Positions 18,047-26,276 of a stretch of 64,000 bases of DNA are shown here, piece by piece. Location: the NCBI RefSeq assembly GCF_010725055.1, contig NZ_BJKB01000004.1, positions 62,001-126,000 of the forward strand. Reading direction: 5' to 3'. A program made the position numbers and the translations under genes. Source of the stretch: Gelidibacter japonicus (GTDB lineage Bacteria; Bacteroidota; Bacteroidia; Flavobacteriales; Flavobacteriaceae). The notes below the pieces were generated by a model. The model was not told the origin of the DNA. It saw nothing but the letters and a program-made list of their open reading frames with translations, and searched no databases. Within the stretch, counting starts at the first letter, position 1. Each line of letters begins with the position of its first letter.

Positions 18047-18343
18047 ATGATCCTCACAACTACCAACTCTATAGAAGGGTTTAAAATAATGGAATATAAA
18101 GGCATTGTTTCTGGAATTTCAGTAAATGTCCAGAAAATGAAAATGACTTTCAATATGGAAAAATATTATCAAGCCATTGCTGAAAGTATGGGCCTGGTTA
18201 AAGAACAGGCATTTCAGCAACTGAAGGATAATGCTGTAAAATTAAATGCCAATGCCATTGTAGGGATTAAAGTGGATATCGAATTGACCACAAGTAATTA
18301 TGTTACTGTTGCAGTCACTGGCACTGCGGTTTCTGTGGCCTAA
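18047..18343 (+). CDS. YbjQ/UPF0145 family protein
   Basis: A 98-residue protein with the YbjQ-like pattern: TTTNSIEGFKIMEYKGIVSG at the start, AFQQLKDNAVKLNANAIVGIKVD in the middle and VAVTGTAVSV at the end. Family members form ring-like homopentamers and carry an old 'heavy-metal-binding' label, but no function is proven. No signal peptide. It lies 39 bp after rnr and may be read through from it. Confidence 0.85.
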   Translation: MILTTTNSIEGFKIMEYKGIVSGISVNVQKMKMTFNMEKYYQAIAESMGLVKEQAFQQLKDNAVKLNANAIVGIKVDIELTTSNYVTVAVTGTAVSVA

Positions 18344-18442
18344 AAAATTTATGTTTTATTTATCATTAGTAAACATTTGAATCCGGGATAATAATTTAAA
18401 TTTAATTTAAGAAAATCCATATAGAACCGTAAAATATTAAAA

Positions 18443-19117
18443 ATGAAATTAGTTATAACAATAGCATCACTTTTTTTGAGTGTCCTTGCCATTGCACAAC
18501 AGGATATTGAGAAAAATATTGGTGATTTTGATGAAATCAAAGTGTATGATTTGATCAATGTAGAATTGGTGAAATCAGATGAAAACAGGGCCATCATTAC
18601 CGGCGATAATAAAAGTGATGTTGAATTGATCAATAAGAACGGTATCTTAAAAATAAAGATGCGGCTTGGAGAAAGTTTTGTGGGCAATAAAACGGTGGTC
18701 AGGTTGTATTATAAGAATATATCTACTATTGATGTTAATGAAGGTGCTTATGTGTCTTCTGACGATATATTCCAACGTTATAAAATGGAATTAAGAGTTC
18801 AGGAAGGCGCTGTAATAAAATTGCAGTTGGAAGTTACCGATCTTCATTTGAAAGCGGTTACAGGAGGTCAAATTGAAGTTTCTGGTAAAGCCGATAGACA
18901 AGATATTTCCATTAATACAGGTGGAATTTTTCTTGGACAATCCTTGGAATCAGAGTCTAGCTATGTGGCTATAAGAGCTGCTGGCGAAGCACATATAAGA
19001 GCCTCCCGATTGGCGGATATTAAAATTAGAGCAGGAGGTGATGTCTATATTTATGGCAATCCTGAAACGGTAAATGAAGATAAAATTTTTGGTGGTCGTA
19101 TTAAACGCATGGATTAG
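18443..19117 (+). CDS. Exported DUF2807 (head GIN) domain protein
   Basis: Signal peptide of about 19 residues (MKLVITIASLFLSVLAIAQ). The rest is the repetitive beta-strand pattern of DUF2807: FDEIKVYDLINVELV, KIKM, VRLYYKNISTIDVNEGA, IEVSGKAD and IKIRAGGDVYIYGNPETV, which forms a beta-helix-like sheet. Such proteins are abundant in Bacteroidota and are thought to act in the cell envelope, without a known activity. Its 224 residues are normal. No partner gene is evident. Confidence 0.85.
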   Translation: MKLVITIASLFLSVLAIAQQDIEKNIGDFDEIKVYDLINVELVKSDENRAIITGDNKSDVELINKNGILKIKMRLGESFVGNKTVVRLYYKNISTIDVNEGAYVSSDDIFQRYKMELRVQEGAVIKLQLEVTDLHLKAVTGGQIEVSGKADRQDISINTGGIFLGQSLESESSYVAIRAAGEAHIRASRLADIKIRAGGDVYIYGNPETVNEDKIFGGRIKRMD

Positions 19118-19217
19118 AATTTCATCGAACACTTTAAACGATGGTTATAGATCAATTTATCCCAGTCATATATACTGTTTTGAAGATTTCAAAGCGTTAA
19201 AAAGATAAAAAATTATG

Positions 19218-19225
19218 TAGCTTTG
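19218..19225 (+). promoter_or_regulatory. -7 box before the LysE-type gene
   Basis: TAGCTTTG matches TAnnTTTG and lies 16 bp before the ATG at 19242. No well-placed -33 TTG is seen. Confidence 0.4.
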
Positions 19226-19241
19226 TTGAAACACTAGTTAA

Positions 19242-19919
19242 ATGTTTGACGAAATTCTATCAGCAATTCCTTTTGGTATCATATTGGCATTCACAATTGG
19301 TCCGGTGTTTTTTGTGCTCTTGGAAACCAGTGCTACCAAAGGTTTTAAAAGCGCCCTTATTTTTGATTTGGGTGTCATGTTGGCAGATATTTTGTTTATT
19401 GCCGTCGCTTTTCTAAGTACCAATAAACTGCTCGATAAAATTAAGGATGATCCAAATTTCTTGGTCTTTGGAGGTGTTATTTTAATAGTTTACGGGATTA
19501 TTACCTTTACCAAAACTTCGAAATCATTTCGCTCAATCGTCAGAGAATATCATAAGGTGGAAATACAGAAGAATTATGGAAAGTTGTTTTTAAAAGGATT
19601 TTTGTTGAATTTTATCAATATCGGAGTCTTGGTGGGATGGTTAGGCTTTATTATTATTGCCAATTCCTTTACGGAGACTAAAAGTGGGGTTATTGTTTTT
19701 CTGAGTACCATTCTTATCACTTATTTTATCATTGATCTCTTTAAAATTTTGATTGCCAAAAAATTAAAGAATAAATTGACCCCAAGGCGTATCTTCAAAA
19801 CCAAAAAAATCATTGCCTTGGTAATTTTAGCCTTTGGAATTCTATTGTTATCGCAGGCATTCTTCCCTAAAGAAAAAGAATTGCTTAAGGACCGATTGGA
19901 ACAGATTACACCTTTTTAG
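19242..19919 (+). CDS. LysE family transporter
   Basis: A 225-residue inner-membrane protein of the LysE/RhtB exporter superfamily, which moves amino acids or related small metabolites out of the cell. The N-terminus IPFGIILAFTIGPVFFVLLETSATKGFKSAL is the family signature (GPxxxxxxxxxxxxGxxxG). About six hydrophobic segments follow, with KLFLKGFLLNFINIGVLVGW in the middle. The substrate cannot be told from sequence. It is monocistronic and followed by an inverted-repeat element. Confidence 0.88.
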   Translation: MFDEILSAIPFGIILAFTIGPVFFVLLETSATKGFKSALIFDLGVMLADILFIAVAFLSTNKLLDKIKDDPNFLVFGGVILIVYGIITFTKTSKSFRSIVREYHKVEIQKNYGKLFLKGFLLNFINIGVLVGWLGFIIIANSFTETKSGVIVFLSTILITYFIIDLFKILIAKKLKNKLTPRRIFKTKKIIALVILAFGILLLSQAFFPKEKELLKDRLEQITPF

Positions 19920-19939
19920 GATACTTTGGTGTTACATAG

Positions 19940-20208
19940 ATAGAACGCAGATGACGTGGGATTTTTATGATTTTCACTGATTTTTCATATTATTTTGACC
20001 GACTCAAACCTGTCAGGTTTTCAAAACCTGACAGGTTTTTTCATTCTAAATCAGTGTCCATCTGCTCAATTTGCTTCACCCGCCTGAACTGACGGGCAGG
20101 TCAGCGATCCGTAAATAGAACTTAGATGACAAAAATTTCTAATGATAATTGTTGATTTTAAGCATTTATCAGTGACTATCTGCTCAATCTACGTCATCAT
20201 CGTTCTAT
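19940..20208. repeat. Inverted-repeat element with nested hairpins
   Basis: The left end ATAGAACGCAGATGACGTGG (19940-19959) is mirrored imperfectly by CTACGTCATCATCGTTCTAT (20189-20208). Inside, an ATCAGTG-TCCATCTGCTCAAT stretch (about 20048) recurs as ATCAGTG-ACTATCTGCTCAAT (about 20169), and a second left-type end, AATAGAACTTAGATGAC, is at 20114-20130. The element therefore looks like two nested or fused copies. Two further hairpins lie inside: a 16-bp one at 20006-20038 and an imperfect one near 20079-20101. No coding capacity. An internally deleted half copy occurs at 32590-32612. It resembles a MITE-like or REP-like intergenic element. Confidence 0.65.
20006..20038. repeat. 16-bp perfect hairpin ending in a T run
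   Basis: AAACCTGTCAGGTTTT (20006-20021) and its exact reverse complement (20023-20038) are one base apart, with more Ts following. Each arm also holds the palindrome ACCTGTCAGGT or its mirror. It could end transcription of the LysE-type gene; it is also a repeat-type sequence nested in the larger element. Confidence 0.7.
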
Positions 20209-20222
20209 TTTAAAAATTTGAA

Positions 20223-20258
20223 ATAAAAAAACCCCCAACGTTCGTTGAAGGTTTTTTT
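20223..20258 (-). terminator. Intrinsic terminator of tRNA-Cys
   Basis: On the minus strand, AAACCTTCAACG pairs with CGTTGGGGGTTT (two G-T pairs) and a T run follows, just after the tRNA 3' end. Confidence 0.8.
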
Positions 20259-20259
20259 G

Positions 20260-20330
20260 AGGCATCAAGCGGATTCGAACCGCTGTAGAAGGTTTTGCAG
20301 ACCTCTGCCTAGCCACTCGGCCATGATGCC
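20260..20330 (-). tRNA. tRNA-Cys (GCA)
   Basis: Read on the minus strand, the acceptor stem GGCATCA pairs with TGATGCC, the D arm is GGCCGAGTGGCTAGGC, the anticodon loop CTGCAAA gives anticodon GCA, and the T arm is GCGGTTCGAATCCGC. The discriminator base is U, as in bacterial tRNA-Cys. CCA is not encoded. The 71-nt length and full cloverleaf support a working gene. Confidence 0.95.
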
Positions 20331-20383
20331 AGTTTTTGCGAAGTGCAAAGGTAAAAAAAATAAACTTGGTAAACTATATAGTT

Positions 20384-20746
20384 TTATTTATTTCGGTGTG
20401 CTGTTATTTTTATGGTCACTTTTTCCACATCACCACCAATAGGAGGATTTAACTTACTTACACAAACTGTCGCTTTCTTGACCTTCTGGTCTTCACTAAA
20501 TATTCGGTCCAAAATACGTTGCGCAACGGTTTCAAGCAAATAGGAAGGTATTTGCATTTCTTCTTTAATAATTCGGTTAAGCAAAACATAATCTACAGTA
20601 TCACTTAATTTGTCTGAGGTTGCAGAAGTTTTTAAATCTGCTTTTACTTTTAGATCTACACGATAGTCGCTGCCAATGGTAGTTTCTTCCTTCAGACATC
20701 CATGGTGTGCAAACACTCGGATATTTTCAACTTTTATAGTCCCCAT
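20384..20746 (-). CDS. folB: Dihydroneopterin aldolase
   Basis: This enzyme of folate synthesis cleaves 7,8-dihydroneopterin to 6-hydroxymethyl-dihydropterin and glycolaldehyde. FolB signatures visible are VFAHHGCLKEE at the N-terminus (family: F.a.HGv...E), SDTVDYVLLNRII, SYLLETVAQRIL (the Glu that binds the pterin) and KLNPPIGGDVEKVTI at the end. Its 120 residues are typical. It is divergent from glnS with a short shared promoter region, and lies just upstream of tRNA-Cys on the same strand. Confidence 0.93.
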   Translation of the reverse strand: MGTIKVENIRVFAHHGCLKEETTIGSDYRVDLKVKADLKTSATSDKLSDTVDYVLLNRIIKEEMQIPSYLLETVAQRILDRIFSEDQKVKKATVCVSKLNPPIGGDVEKVTIKITAHRNK

Positions 20747-20763
20747 AATTCCTTTTATTATCG

Positions 20764-20771
20764 CAAAAATA
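20764..20771 (-). promoter_or_regulatory. -7 box for folB
   Basis: On the minus strand TATTTTTG matches TAnnTTTG, 17 bp before the folB ATG. It is back to back with the glnS box. Confidence 0.45.
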
Positions 20772-20798
20772 AGGCATTTATAGAACTAAAAAAATCCT

Positions 20799-20806
20799 TA
20801 ATTTTG
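20799..20806 (+). promoter_or_regulatory. -7 box for glnS
   Basis: TAATTTTG matches TAnnTTTG, about 50 bp before the glnS start, in the region shared with folB. Confidence 0.45.
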
Positions 20807-20854
20807 CACAGGAATTCCTATTGTGTAATTCATATGAATAAATAATAGGAAATA

Positions 20855-22876
20855 ATGGATAGCAGTATGTCAGAAGAAACAAGATCACTCAATTTTATAG
20901 AGCACATTATAGAAGAAGATTTAGCCAAAGGCATGTCTAAAAAGGACCTTCGTTTCAGGTTTCCACCTGAGCCTAATGGATATTTACATATTGGCCATAC
21001 CAAGGCCATTGGCATCAGCTTTGGTTTGGGTGAAAAATATAATGCACCCGTCAATTTACGGTTTGATGACACCAATCCCATAAAAGAAGAACAGGAATAT
21101 GTGGATGCCATTAAGGAAGACGTGGCGTGGTTAGGCTATACATGGGAAAATGAAGTCTATTCTTCTGATTATTTTCAGCAGTTATATGATTGGGCTGTAC
21201 AATTGATTAAAGAAGGAAAGGCCTATGTAGATTCTCAATCTTCTGAAGCTATGGCGGAACAAAAAGGGACTCCAACCCAACCAGGAGTGGATAGTCCTTT
21301 TAGAAATAGGAGCGTGGAAGAAAATCTTGATCTGTTCGAAAGAATGAAGAATGGAGAATTTGATGAAGGTACCCACGTTTTGCGTGCTAAGATTGACATG
21401 GGACATACCAATATGCTCATGCGAGATCCGATAATGTACCGTATTTTAAAGAAACACCATCACAGGACTGGTTACGATTGGTGCATTTATCCAATGTATG
21501 ATTGGACCCATGGGGAAAGTGATTATATCGAAAGCATATCGCACAGTTTATGTTCTCTTGAATTTAAGCCCCATAGAGAGCTTTACGACTGGTTCTTGGA
21601 CCAAGTTGTCGAACCTGATAAATTGCGCCCTAAGCAACGAGAATTTGCACGTTTAAACCTTAGCTATACCATAATGAGCAAACGAAAGTTACTCAGATTG
21701 GTTGAGGAAAACATCGTTTCTGGATGGGATGATCCTAGGATGCCTACTATTTCCGGTCTGCGCCGTCGCGGCTATACGCCAAATGCCATTAAAAAGTTTA
21801 TTGAAACAGTAGGTGTTGCCAAACGCGATAACGTCATTGATGTGGCACTTTTAGAATTTTGCATCCGTGAAGATTTGAACAAAACCGCACCACGTGTTAT
21901 GGCAGTTTTGGATCCTATTAAATTGATCATTACCAACTATCCGGAAGGAAAGGAGGAGTGGCTTGACGCAGAAAACAATCAGGAGGATGAAAGTGCCGGT
22001 TTTAGAAAAGTTCCTTTTTCAAGAGAATTATATATTGAAAGAGATGATTTTAAAGAACAAGCAGGTAGTAAATTTTTCCGATTGACCTTAGATCAGGAAG
22101 TGCGTTTAAAGAACGCTTATATAGTGAAAGCTGAAAGTGTTGTTAAGGATGATGCGGGACATATCGTGGAAATCCACGGTACTTATTCTGAAGACCCTAC
22201 TATAAAAGTGAAAAGCACGATTCATTGGGTCTCCGTAAGGCACGCTGTAAAAGCTGAAGTTAGGGAATACGATCGGTTGTTTATGCATGAATCACCAGAT
22301 ACCCATCCGGAAAAGGATTTTATGGAGTTTTTAAATCCAGAATCCTTGAAAATTATTGACGCCTATGTAGAGCCAAGTTTGCAGGATGCCAAGGTTAATG
22401 ATAGATTCCAATTTCAGCGTTTAGGTTATTTTAGCGTTGATAAAGATTCAACTTCTGAACAATTGGTGTTCAATAAAACAGTGGGCTTACGTGATTCATG
22501 GGCAAAGGAATCTCGAAGTAAGAGTGCGACGTCAAAAAAACCAGAAAATCAGGCCAAACAAAAACATAACCAGCCACAACGGAAAGCCATTGATATTATT
22601 CAGCAATTAGGTAAAAAATATACCAATCTGCCTGAAGAAAAACAATTGACGACCAAAGCTGAAATTCAAGAATTAGCTAAGAACGTTACCTATGATGAAT
22701 TGAAGCCATGGTTTAATACAGCAGCCAAAAAAGTGGGAACCCGTATCGCTACGATGATCACACTTGGCGTATTACTGGAGCAAGGGTTGGACAGAAATGA
22801 GGATGTTGATGCCTTTATTGCTTCAGGATTGGAGGATAAGAATGAGGCTTTGGTAACCGTAGCAAAAGGCCTTTAA
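20855..22876 (+). CDS. glnS: Glutaminyl-tRNA synthetase with C-terminal extension
   Basis: It charges tRNA-Gln directly with glutamine. The class I signatures are PPEPNGYLHIGHTKA (HIGH motif) near residue 40 and IMSKRKL (KMSKS motif) near 275. The catalytic and beta-barrel anticodon-binding domains fill residues up to about 550. After a lysine-rich linker (SRSKSATSKKPEN), an extra domain of about 100 residues follows (KAIDIIQQLGKKY … MITLGVLLEQG), which E. coli GlnRS (about 554 residues) lacks; it recalls the YqeY-like tail of some GlnRS enzymes. A second ATG four codons in (20867, MSEETRSLNF) is an equally good start. Confidence 0.93.
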   Translation: MDSSMSEETRSLNFIEHIIEEDLAKGMSKKDLRFRFPPEPNGYLHIGHTKAIGISFGLGEKYNAPVNLRFDDTNPIKEEQEYVDAIKEDVAWLGYTWENEVYSSDYFQQLYDWAVQLIKEGKAYVDSQSSEAMAEQKGTPTQPGVDSPFRNRSVEENLDLFERMKNGEFDEGTHVLRAKIDMGHTNMLMRDPIMYRILKKHHHRTGYDWCIYPMYDWTHGESDYIESISHSLCSLEFKPHRELYDWFLDQVVEPDKLRPKQREFARLNLSYTIMSKRKLLRLVEENIVSGWDDPRMPTISGLRRRGYTPNAIKKFIETVGVAKRDNVIDVALLEFCIREDLNKTAPRVMAVLDPIKLIITNYPEGKEEWLDAENNQEDESAGFRKVPFSRELYIERDDFKEQAGSKFFRLTLDQEVRLKNAYIVKAESVVKDDAGHIVEIHGTYSEDPTIKVKSTIHWVSVRHAVKAEVREYDRLFMHESPDTHPEKDFMEFLNPESLKIIDAYVEPSLQDAKVNDRFQFQRLGYFSVDKDSTSEQLVFNKTVGLRDSWAKESRSKSATSKKPENQAKQKHNQPQRKAIDIIQQLGKKYTNLPEEKQLTTKAEIQELAKNVTYDELKPWFNTAAKKVGTRIATMITLGVLLEQGLDRNEDVDAFIASGLEDKNEALVTVAKGL

Positions 22877-23333
22877 AGATTTTCAATAATAATGTTTTTT
22901 AAGATCTGCCGTGCAAGCCTATATCCAATTGGTTGCACGGCAGACTATTTGGTATAAGGCTTCATTCACTACTGAAATGATCTTTTGCCCAGGCCGAAAT
23001 AATGGCATATATATGATTGAGTTTTTTTGGTTATTTCCAAAAGAAGTGGGGCATGGTCATTGAATGGATGCCTTGACTGACAGAGAACGAATTCCAAGCT
23101 TCAACTGTTTAAAATTTACCATAAATGAAGGGTTAAGGGTGAAGACAATTTATTTGAAATATACTATCCCATTTTGAAGGTGATGTTTAAATCTTTTTCA
23201 AGTTGAACCATACAGAACAAAAAAGGAATTAGCCCATCTTTTTAAGAATTTTAAGCAAGTTTAATTTTAAACTAAATGTTTTGTCGTCTTTGGTAAATTG
23301 AGTAACTTATATGATTAATTAACATATCGATAA
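22877..23333. other. Non-coding gap after glnS with an 11-bp inverted repeat
   Basis: The only clear structure is CTGCCGTGCAA (22906-22916) mirrored by TTGCACGGCAG (22933-22943) around a 16-base spacer that holds the palindrome CCAATTGG. There is no T run, so this is not a standard terminator, although it could stop or stabilise the glnS transcript. I see no convincing gene in the rest. Short minus-strand frames (for example around 22970-23030) resemble nothing I recognise. Confidence 0.5.
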
Positions 23334-23546
23334 ATGAAGTTATCACAAAGTATATTGTCTGAGATCATGCAAATCACCAGAGATATTGAAGGGAACTATC
23401 CAGAGTTGGAGAAATACTTGGATGAACGGCCATTGACCCTCCCTGACGAAAATGATCCTACATTTAAGGTCGACAATGAAGCTTTACAGAAATATTTGAG
23501 TAGCTTAAAGTCGATGGTTAGGAAATACAAAAAGAATAGGCATTAA
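23334..23546 (+). CDS. Small conserved protein of unknown function
   Basis: A 70-residue acidic/basic soluble protein without signal or membrane segments: an N-terminal helix (SQSILSEIMQITRDIE), a proline-containing middle (ERPLTLPDEND) and a C-terminal helix ending in a basic cluster (VRKYKKNRH). It begins with ATG, and a strong terminator follows its stop at once, which supports a real, separately transcribed gene. I recognise no family or function. Confidence 0.65.
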   Translation: MKLSQSILSEIMQITRDIEGNYPELEKYLDERPLTLPDENDPTFKVDNEALQKYLSSLKSMVRKYKKNRH

Positions 23547-23588
23547 AAAAGGACTGTTTCATGGGTTGAGAACGAGTCCTTTTTTTTG
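23545..23588 (+). terminator. Intrinsic terminator after the small conserved gene
   Basis: AAAAAAGGACT (23545-23555) pairs with AGTCCTTTTTT (23575-23585) around a 19-base loop, followed by Ts. It begins within the stop codon. Confidence 0.85.
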
Positions 23589-23679
23589 ATTTACTTTTGT
23601 CTTCGATCAAATATCATCACTCAAATATTTTAATTATTCAAGGATTTGATTGATTATTAAGACATCCTTTATATAGAAT

Positions 23680-24480
23680 TTACGGTTTCTTTTCTTCGTT
23701 TTTCTTCTTCAGCTTCGCTTCTTTCATGGCTTCACCAATCTGATTGCTCGCGGTAAAACTGGCCACCATATTGTTTAGCATATCACTTCCTGCTTGAGGT
23801 GAGTTTGGTAATAATATCAAATTACTATTGACATGTTCTCCAATTGATTGAAGCGTATCATAATGCTGTGTCACTACAATCAATGCGGAGGCTTCTTGTG
23901 AGTTGATCCCAACACGGTTTAAGACATCAACGGATTCTTCCAAGCCTCGCGCAATTTCACGGCGTTGGTCTGCAATACCCTGACCTTGCAAGCGCTTGCT
24001 TTCTGCTTCTGCTTTGGCGCGTTCAACAATTAAAATACGGGCAGCATCACCTTCAAATTGGGCTGCTATCTTTTCACGTTCGGAGGCATTAATCCTGTTC
24101 ATCGCAGCTTTTACCTGGGCATCCGGATCAATGTCCGTTACAAGGGTTTTAATGATGTCATAGCCATAATCTAACATGGCATCATTCAATTCGGTTTTTA
24201 CGGCAATAGCGATGTCGTCTTTTTTAACGAAAACATCATCCAATTTCATTTTGGGCACTTCGGCACGTACCACATCAAAAACGTAACTGGTGATCTGGTC
24301 ATGTGCGTAATCCAATTTATAAAAAGCGTCATAAACTTTTTTAGAGATCACCATAAACTGAACAGAGATTTTTAAACGCACAAACACGTCATCCAAAGTC
24401 TTTGTTTCTACAATGACATCCAACTGTTGGATCTTAAGGCTCATTCTGCCTGCAATCCGGTCAATTATCGGAATTTTCAT
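23680..24480 (-). CDS. SPFH/Band 7 (stomatin-like) protein, soluble part only
   Basis: This 266-residue frame holds the SPFH core: RMSLKIQQLDVIVETKT, VFVRLKISVQFMV, YVFDVVRAEVPKMKLDDVF, DIIKTLVTDIDPDAQVKAAMNRINASEREK, then the long Ala/Glu-rich helix (RILIVERAKAEAESKRLQGQG) and a polar tail. Such proteins normally begin with a membrane anchor and scaffold membrane microdomains. The anchor is missing here, but is encoded in the same frame directly upstream (24481-24618) and separated only by TAG. The ATG used here comes straight after that stop. The gene may be a one-codon pseudogene or a soluble version may be made. Confidence 0.8.
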   Translation of the reverse strand: MKIPIIDRIAGRMSLKIQQLDVIVETKTLDDVFVRLKISVQFMVISKKVYDAFYKLDYAHDQITSYVFDVVRAEVPKMKLDDVFVKKDDIAIAVKTELNDAMLDYGYDIIKTLVTDIDPDAQVKAAMNRINASEREKIAAQFEGDAARILIVERAKAEAESKRLQGQGIADQRREIARGLEESVDVLNRVGINSQEASALIVVTQHYDTLQSIGEHVNSNLILLPNSPQAGSDMLNNMVASFTASNQIGEAMKEAKLKKKNEEKKP

Positions 24481-24618
24481 CTAAAGTCCGGAATGCCGAA
24501 TGCTCTGAAATTTTCCAAAGCGCTCAACAATAGCGGCTGATTGTTGCTTTACAGTAAAAAATGAAGAAAACAATATAACAAGTCCGATAATAATAAGGGG
24601 GATAGCAAAGGGAAGCAT
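24481..24618 (-). pseudogene. Severed N-terminal membrane anchor of the SPFH protein
   Basis: Reading on the minus strand from an ATG at 24618 gives 45 codons: a hydrophobic anchor (LPFAIPLIIIGLVILFSSFF) then TVKQQSAAIVERFGKFQSI and RHSGL, the usual lead-in to a stomatin-like SPFH domain. Next is TAG (24481-24483), then ATGAAAATTCCG, which continues the domain as KIPIIDRIAG in the same frame. Family proteins read through here (…GLxxKIPxIDR…). One base change at the TAG would restore an about 312-residue protein. Confidence 0.85.
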
Positions 24619-24712
24619 AGCATGGTTTTGTTTAAAGGTTAGAAATATAAAATACTAATTTAAGCTATATTTACTCTGTATTTACTGTTTTATGTTAAAA
24701 ATCAGTCTAATG

Positions 24713-26224
24713 CTATAAGGTTTGAACCAATTTGTCAATGCGCTGAACAGTCTCAGCTTTACCAATCATAAACATGATTTCAAAAAGATCAGGACCTTGC
24801 ATCGCACCAACTAAGGCCAAACGCAAGGGTTGCATCACTTTACCGAAACCTACGCCTTTTTCACCAATCCAAGCTTTTACATCGGTTTGAAGATTAGCAA
24901 CGGTAAAATCAGAAATATGAGTAATAATTTGCTCCAGTTCGCTCATCAATTCACGAGCATCATTGTTCATTATTTTTGCGAAAGATTTCTCGTCATAAGA
25001 TTGTGGGGCCTCAAAAAAGTAGGAGGATAGGTTCCAAAAATCTGAAACGAAAGTTGCACGTTCTTTGATGAGTCCTATGACAATGGCAATATAATTTACA
25101 TCTATATCTTTTAATTGCGGTTGACTCTCTTGAAAAATTTCAGCCAATTCATTATCATGTTGATATTGCATATATTGATGATTGAACCATTTGATTTTAT
25201 CAGGATCAAAACGAGCGCCAGATTTGTGGACGCGTTCCAATTCAAACGCATCAACTAGTTCTTCCAAAGTAAATTGTTCTTGCTCTGTGCCTGGATTCCA
25301 TCCTAAAAATGCTAAGAAGTTGATCAGGGCATCTGCAAAATAGCCGTCTTCTTTATAGCCACGAGAAATCTCGCCAGTCTGTGGATCTTTCCATTCCAAA
25401 GGAAATACAGGGAAACCCAGTTTATCGCCATCCCGCTTGCTCAATTTTCCTTTACCGGTTGGCTTGAGCAGTAAAGGTAAATGTGCAAATTGCGGTTTTT
25501 CCCACCCAAAAGCATCGTATAATTGGTAGTGCAAGGCTAAGGAAGGTAGCCATTCCTCACCTCGGATGACGTGGGTGATTTCCATTAAATGATCGTCGAC
25601 TATATTTGCCAAATGGTAAGTGGGCATGCCATCACTTTTAAACAAGACTTTATCATCTAAAATATTGGTATCAATAGTGATGTCTCCTCTTACAATATCC
25701 GTTAAATGAAGGGTTTGATCCTTGGGCGATTTAAAACGGATGACATAATCCTCTCCAGCATCCAATTTAGCTTGTGTTTCTTCCTTAGAAAGAGCCAGTG
25801 AATTGAGTAAGAGCTTTCTATTATGCCAGTTGTAAATAAACGTCTTTCCTTTGGACTCATGATTTTTTCTATGGTGATCTAAGCTTTCAGGGGTGTCAAA
25901 GGCATAATAGGCATCACCTGAAGATAGAAGCTTTTCAGCATATTCACGATATAAATGTTTACGTTCACTTTGTCTGTATGGACCAAATTTTTCGTTGTGG
26001 TTGGGTCCTTCATCAAATGGGATATGACACCAGTTTAGGGCGTCAATAATATACTGTTCAGCACCTTCCACATAACGGTTTTGATCGGTATCTTCTATTC
26101 TGAGAATAAAAGTCCCGTTGTGCTTTTTGGCAAATAAATAGTTGAAAAGGGCAGTACGAACACCACCAATATGTAAAGGTCCTGTTGGACTTGGTGCAAA
26201 GCGCACACGAACTTGATCAGTCAT
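24713..26224 (-). CDS. gltX: Glutamyl-tRNA synthetase
   Basis: It charges tRNA-Glu with glutamate. The class I motifs are FAPSPTGPLHIGGVRTALF near the N-terminus (HIGH-type PLHIGG) and KLSKRDGDKLG near residue 258 (KMSKS-type). RIEDTDQNRYVEGAEQYI and HVIRGEEWLPSLALH are catalytic-domain signatures, and the C-terminal helical anticodon-binding part ends …QRIDKLVQTL. At 503 residues it is full length. It is transcribed from its own promoter just upstream. The SPFH gene lies about 95 bp downstream on the same strand. Confidence 0.95.
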   Translation of the reverse strand: MTDQVRVRFAPSPTGPLHIGGVRTALFNYLFAKKHNGTFILRIEDTDQNRYVEGAEQYIIDALNWCHIPFDEGPNHNEKFGPYRQSERKHLYREYAEKLLSSGDAYYAFDTPESLDHHRKNHESKGKTFIYNWHNRKLLLNSLALSKEETQAKLDAGEDYVIRFKSPKDQTLHLTDIVRGDITIDTNILDDKVLFKSDGMPTYHLANIVDDHLMEITHVIRGEEWLPSLALHYQLYDAFGWEKPQFAHLPLLLKPTGKGKLSKRDGDKLGFPVFPLEWKDPQTGEISRGYKEDGYFADALINFLAFLGWNPGTEQEQFTLEELVDAFELERVHKSGARFDPDKIKWFNHQYMQYQHDNELAEIFQESQPQLKDIDVNYIAIVIGLIKERATFVSDFWNLSSYFFEAPQSYDEKSFAKIMNNDARELMSELEQIITHISDFTVANLQTDVKAWIGEKGVGFGKVMQPLRLALVGAMQGPDLFEIMFMIGKAETVQRIDKLVQTL

Positions 26225-26245
26225 TTTTTCATTGATTTATAATTA

Positions 26246-26276
26246 CAAAGATAGATTTTTACCAAGCAAGGTTCAA
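26246..26276 (-). promoter_or_regulatory. gltX promoter (TTG-N20-TATCTTTG)
   Basis: On the minus strand a -33 TTG (26274-26276) and a -7 box TATCTTTG (26246-26253) are 20 bp apart, close to the Bacteroidota consensus TTG-N19-TAnnTTTG. The box lies 21 bp before the gltX ATG. Confidence 0.6.
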
